A stretch of DNA of 8,548 nt from Sandaracinobacteroides sp031425455 (lineage in GTDB: Bacteria; Pseudomonadota; Alphaproteobacteria; Sphingomonadales; Sphingomonadaceae), in contig JANPJJ010000099.1 in the NCBI GenBank assembly GCA_031425455.1, forward strand, positions 1 to 8,548, read 5' to 3'. The notes under the pieces are model-generated. The model saw only the letters and a list, made by a program, of their open reading frames with translations. It was not told the origin of the DNA and made no database searches. Position numbers and translations under genes: made by a program. Shown here one piece after another: positions 7,164-8,548 of the stretch (the first letter of the stretch is position 1; every line of letters starts with the position of its first letter).

Positions 7164-7190
7164 TTGACCCCGCATGAGCGCAACTATCTT
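7164..7190 (+). promoter_or_regulatory. Candidate promoter for the TauE/SafE gene
   Basis: TTGACC (7164-7169; 5 of 6 to the -35 consensus) and TATCTT (7185-7190; 4 of 6 to the -10 consensus), separated by 15 bases, which is shorter than the optimum. A transcript from here would have a leader of roughly 30 bases before the ATG at 7227. Prediction from consensus only. Confidence 0.3.
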
Positions 7191-7226
7191 GCCCCACGCC
7201 CGTTCACCTGCCAGCAAGGCGCCCAG

Positions 7227-7991
7227 ATGGATTTGGCGCCCGCACTCTTCAGCAGCGATTTCCTCATCTTCATGGGCGTGGGGTTCCTTGCCCAATTGGT
7301 CGACGGGGCGCTCGGTATGGCGTTCGGCATGATCTCGTCCAGCTTCCTTATCTTTCTGGGCGTTCCCCCTGCGGCGGCGTCGGCCGGGGTCCACACGGTT
7401 GAGACGATCACCACCGCCGTCTCCGGCACCAGCCATGCCATCGCCAGGAACATTGATTGGAAGCTGTTCGCCCGCATCGCCATCCCCGGCGTCATCGGCG
7501 CGGTGCTCGGCGCCTATATCCTCACCAGCGTCTCCGCCGACGTCGCCAAGCCGTTGATCCAGGGCTATCTCGGGTTCCTGGGGCTGTGGCTGGTCTGGCG
7601 CGGCGTCCGCCACATCCATGTCGAGCGCCAGCCCCGGATCGTGGAGCCGCTCGGCCTGGCCGGCGGATTCCTCGACGCGGCCGGCGGCGGCGGGTGGGGG
7701 GCCATCGTCACCTCCAACCTGATGATCCAGGGCGGTACTCCCCGCAAGGTGATCGGAACCGTGAACGCGGCCGAGTTCTTCGTGACCATCACCGCCGCCA
7801 TCACCTTCCTGATCGCGCTGGGCTGGGAAGTCGTCACCACCGCCACCCTGGGGCTGCTCGCCGGCGGCGTTATCGCGGCCCCGTTCGGCGCCGTCCTGGC
7901 AAAGCGCATCAAGCCCGATTTGCTCGTCACCCTGGTTGGCGTCGTCCTCATCCTCACCAGCGGAGTCGGTCTCTACCGCGCCTTCGCCTGA
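7227..7991 (+). CDS. TauE/SafE family membrane permease (putative sulfite/organosulfur exporter)
   Basis: Inner-membrane protein of the TauE/SafE family, whose characterised members are linked to export of sulfite or sulfoacetate during organosulfur metabolism. The 254-residue product has hydrophobic stretches near 11-27, 32-47, 83-101, 108-126, 143-164, 180-199, 205-224 and 232-250. The family's internal duplication is visible: LVDGALGMAFGMISSSFLIF (24-43) is mirrored by FLDAAGGGGWGAIVTSNLMI (148-167), each followed by a helix containing a V-N/H-x-x-E-type stretch (VHTVE 56-60; VNAAE 179-183). The frame opens further upstream, but the ATG at 7227 is preceded by AAGG (7216-7219) at 7 bases and gives the usual family N-terminus; the extra upstream residues are polar and unlike the family. 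Its divergent position beside cysE hints at a sulfur role, but many family members have unknown substrates. Its 3' end overlaps the opposite-strand cyclophilin gene by 19 bases. Confidence 0.88.
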   Translation: MDLAPALFSSDFLIFMGVGFLAQLVDGALGMAFGMISSSFLIFLGVPPAAASAGVHTVETITTAVSGTSHAIARNIDWKLFARIAIPGVIGAVLGAYILTSVSADVAKPLIQGYLGFLGLWLVWRGVRHIHVERQPRIVEPLGLAGGFLDAAGGGGWGAIVTSNLMIQGGTPRKVIGTVNAAEFFVTITAAITFLIALGWEVVTTATLGLLAGGVIAAPFGAVLAKRIKPDLLVTLVGVVLILTSGVGLYRAFA

Positions 7992-8548
7992 TCGGCCTGC
8001 CGTGGCTCTACCTTCCGGGCGGGCGGCATCAGGTTGCAGATATCGGCTCCACCGGCAGGCCTGATGAAAAACCCGTCGTCGCGATTGGCACGCGCCCGAA
8101 CCCAGGCGGCAAAGGCCGGCGCGTCGCTTCGCATCACCTCGAAGCGGGGCCGCTCGGCTTCGGGCAGGGCAGACGCCAGCCGGACCGACACCAGCGCGAC
8201 GCGCTCGGCCGGCGTTTCATAGAAGCCCAGCGGCCCGGTTCCGCGCGGCAGCGACGAAAGCTGCTCCATCCCCGCCAGCACCCGCCCGACAATCGCGATG
8301 TTGCGGTCCAGATGGCGCGGCCCGTGGCCGATCACCGCGTAAAGCTCCGCGCCGGATCCAGTATCGGGCGGCAGGCCGCGCCCCACGCCCACCATGCCGT
8401 AGCAGTGCGGCAGCCAGTGCGCGGCGCCATCGGTCGCAATGGGCCAGCCTCCGGCGTGCCCTACCGTCGCCCCCAATGCAACGGCGAACGGCAGGGCCCC
8501 GAAGCCGGCCGGCTTGGCCGGCCGCGCATATACCACCTGCGCCAACGC
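7973..8548 (-). CDS. Divergent cyclophilin-type peptidyl-prolyl isomerase, N-terminus cut off by window edge
   Basis: The frame is open to the right edge, leaving 191 visible residues that end at a TAG (7975-7973); the TTG at 8545 is internal. Counting from that codon, HCYGMVGVGRGLPPDTGSGAE (47-67), LYAVIGHGPRHLDRNIAIVG (69-88) and RVLAGMEQLSSLPRGTG (88-104) align with the C-terminal half of the cyclophilin fold (H-x-x-G-x-L-S-M-A, TGSQFFI, LDG-x-H-x-x-FGRV). The canonical QFF is replaced by AELY. The residues from about 125 to 190 are a C-terminal extension outside the core fold. From remembered relatives, the full protein should be about 300 residues with an N-terminal signal peptide and the FHR-like catalytic segment, all outside this window, so location and activity cannot be checked. 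It converges on the permease gene. Confidence 0.8.
   Translation of the reverse strand, partial: ALAQVVYARPAKPAGFGALPFAVALGATVGHAGGWPIATDGAAHWLPHCYGMVGVGRGLPPDTGSGAELYAVIGHGPRHLDRNIAIVGRVLAGMEQLSSLPRGTGPLGFYETPAERVALVSVRLASALPEAERPRFEVMRSDAPAFAAWVRARANRDDGFFIRPAGGADICNLMPPARKVEPRQADQAKAR

Larger units (their letters stand above)
7025..7226. promoter_or_regulatory. Divergent regulatory region between cysE and the TauE/SafE gene
   Basis: About 200 bases between the two divergent starts. The plus frame is open through it (an ATG at 7023), but its predicted peptide does not look like part of the permease, so I treat it as non-coding. It contains a tandem 18-base repeat (7084-7119), an inverted repeat of TTTCGGC (7122-7128) and GCCGAAA (7149-7155), and a tight hairpin CGGCG-GAT-CGCCG (7125-7137). 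A promoter for each direction is expected here; only the rightward one has a passable candidate. Confidence 0.55.

Noticed and set aside
7025..7183. N-terminal extension of cysE up to 7183
   Set aside because: The extra 53 residues are arginine-rich and unlike the family; AGAAGG sits at good distance from the ATG at 7024.
7023..7226. N-terminal extension of the permease from the ATG at 7023
   Set aside because: The extra 68 residues are polar, cysteine- and arginine-containing and unlike the family, and the ATG at 7227 has a well-placed AAGG. The extension would also overlap the cysE start.

Overview
The window is GC-rich and gene-dense, with coding on both strands and short gaps. I read it as an alphaproteobacterial chromosome, most likely a sphingomonad (Sphingomonadaceae or Erythrobacteraceae). 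The grounds are the alphaproteobacterial DUF2794 gene, an EpsC-type serine acetyltransferase with the C-terminal extension I associate with this group, and a divergent cyclophilin whose sequence resembles sphingomonad proteins. This is judged from remembered family sequences, not from a search.

Left part, bases 1-5890, plus strand: a beta-oxidation cluster. It starts inside an acyl-CoA dehydrogenase (N-terminus outside the window), then an acetyl-CoA acyltransferase (thiolase), a bifunctional enoyl-CoA hydratase/3-hydroxyacyl-CoA dehydrogenase, and an FMN-dependent nitronate monooxygenase/FabK-family protein starting 1 base after the preceding stop. The first three supply every catalytic step of a fatty-acyl-CoA oxidation cycle. 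The fourth is an accessory whose substrate cannot be read from sequence. Both larger gaps between these genes contain a GC-rich hairpin without a T-tract.

Middle, bases 6009-7024, minus strand: a cysE-type serine O-acetyltransferase followed by a DUF2794 gene. The DUF2794 start appears to be a TTG that overlaps the cysE stop (TTGA), which suggests translational coupling. This pair converges on the beta-oxidation cluster across a 118-base gap with no convincing terminator.

Right part: a TauE/SafE-type membrane permease (7227-7991, plus strand) diverges from cysE across a roughly 200-base region that holds an 18-base tandem repeat, an inverted repeat and a candidate promoter. The permease converges with, and overlaps by 19 bases, a partial divergent cyclophilin-type peptidyl-prolyl isomerase gene (minus strand) that runs off the right edge.

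I see no tRNA, rRNA, CRISPR array, insertion sequence, phage gene or toxin/defence module. The content is ordinary core metabolism. The items worth a second look are regulatory or structural details, not a new system.
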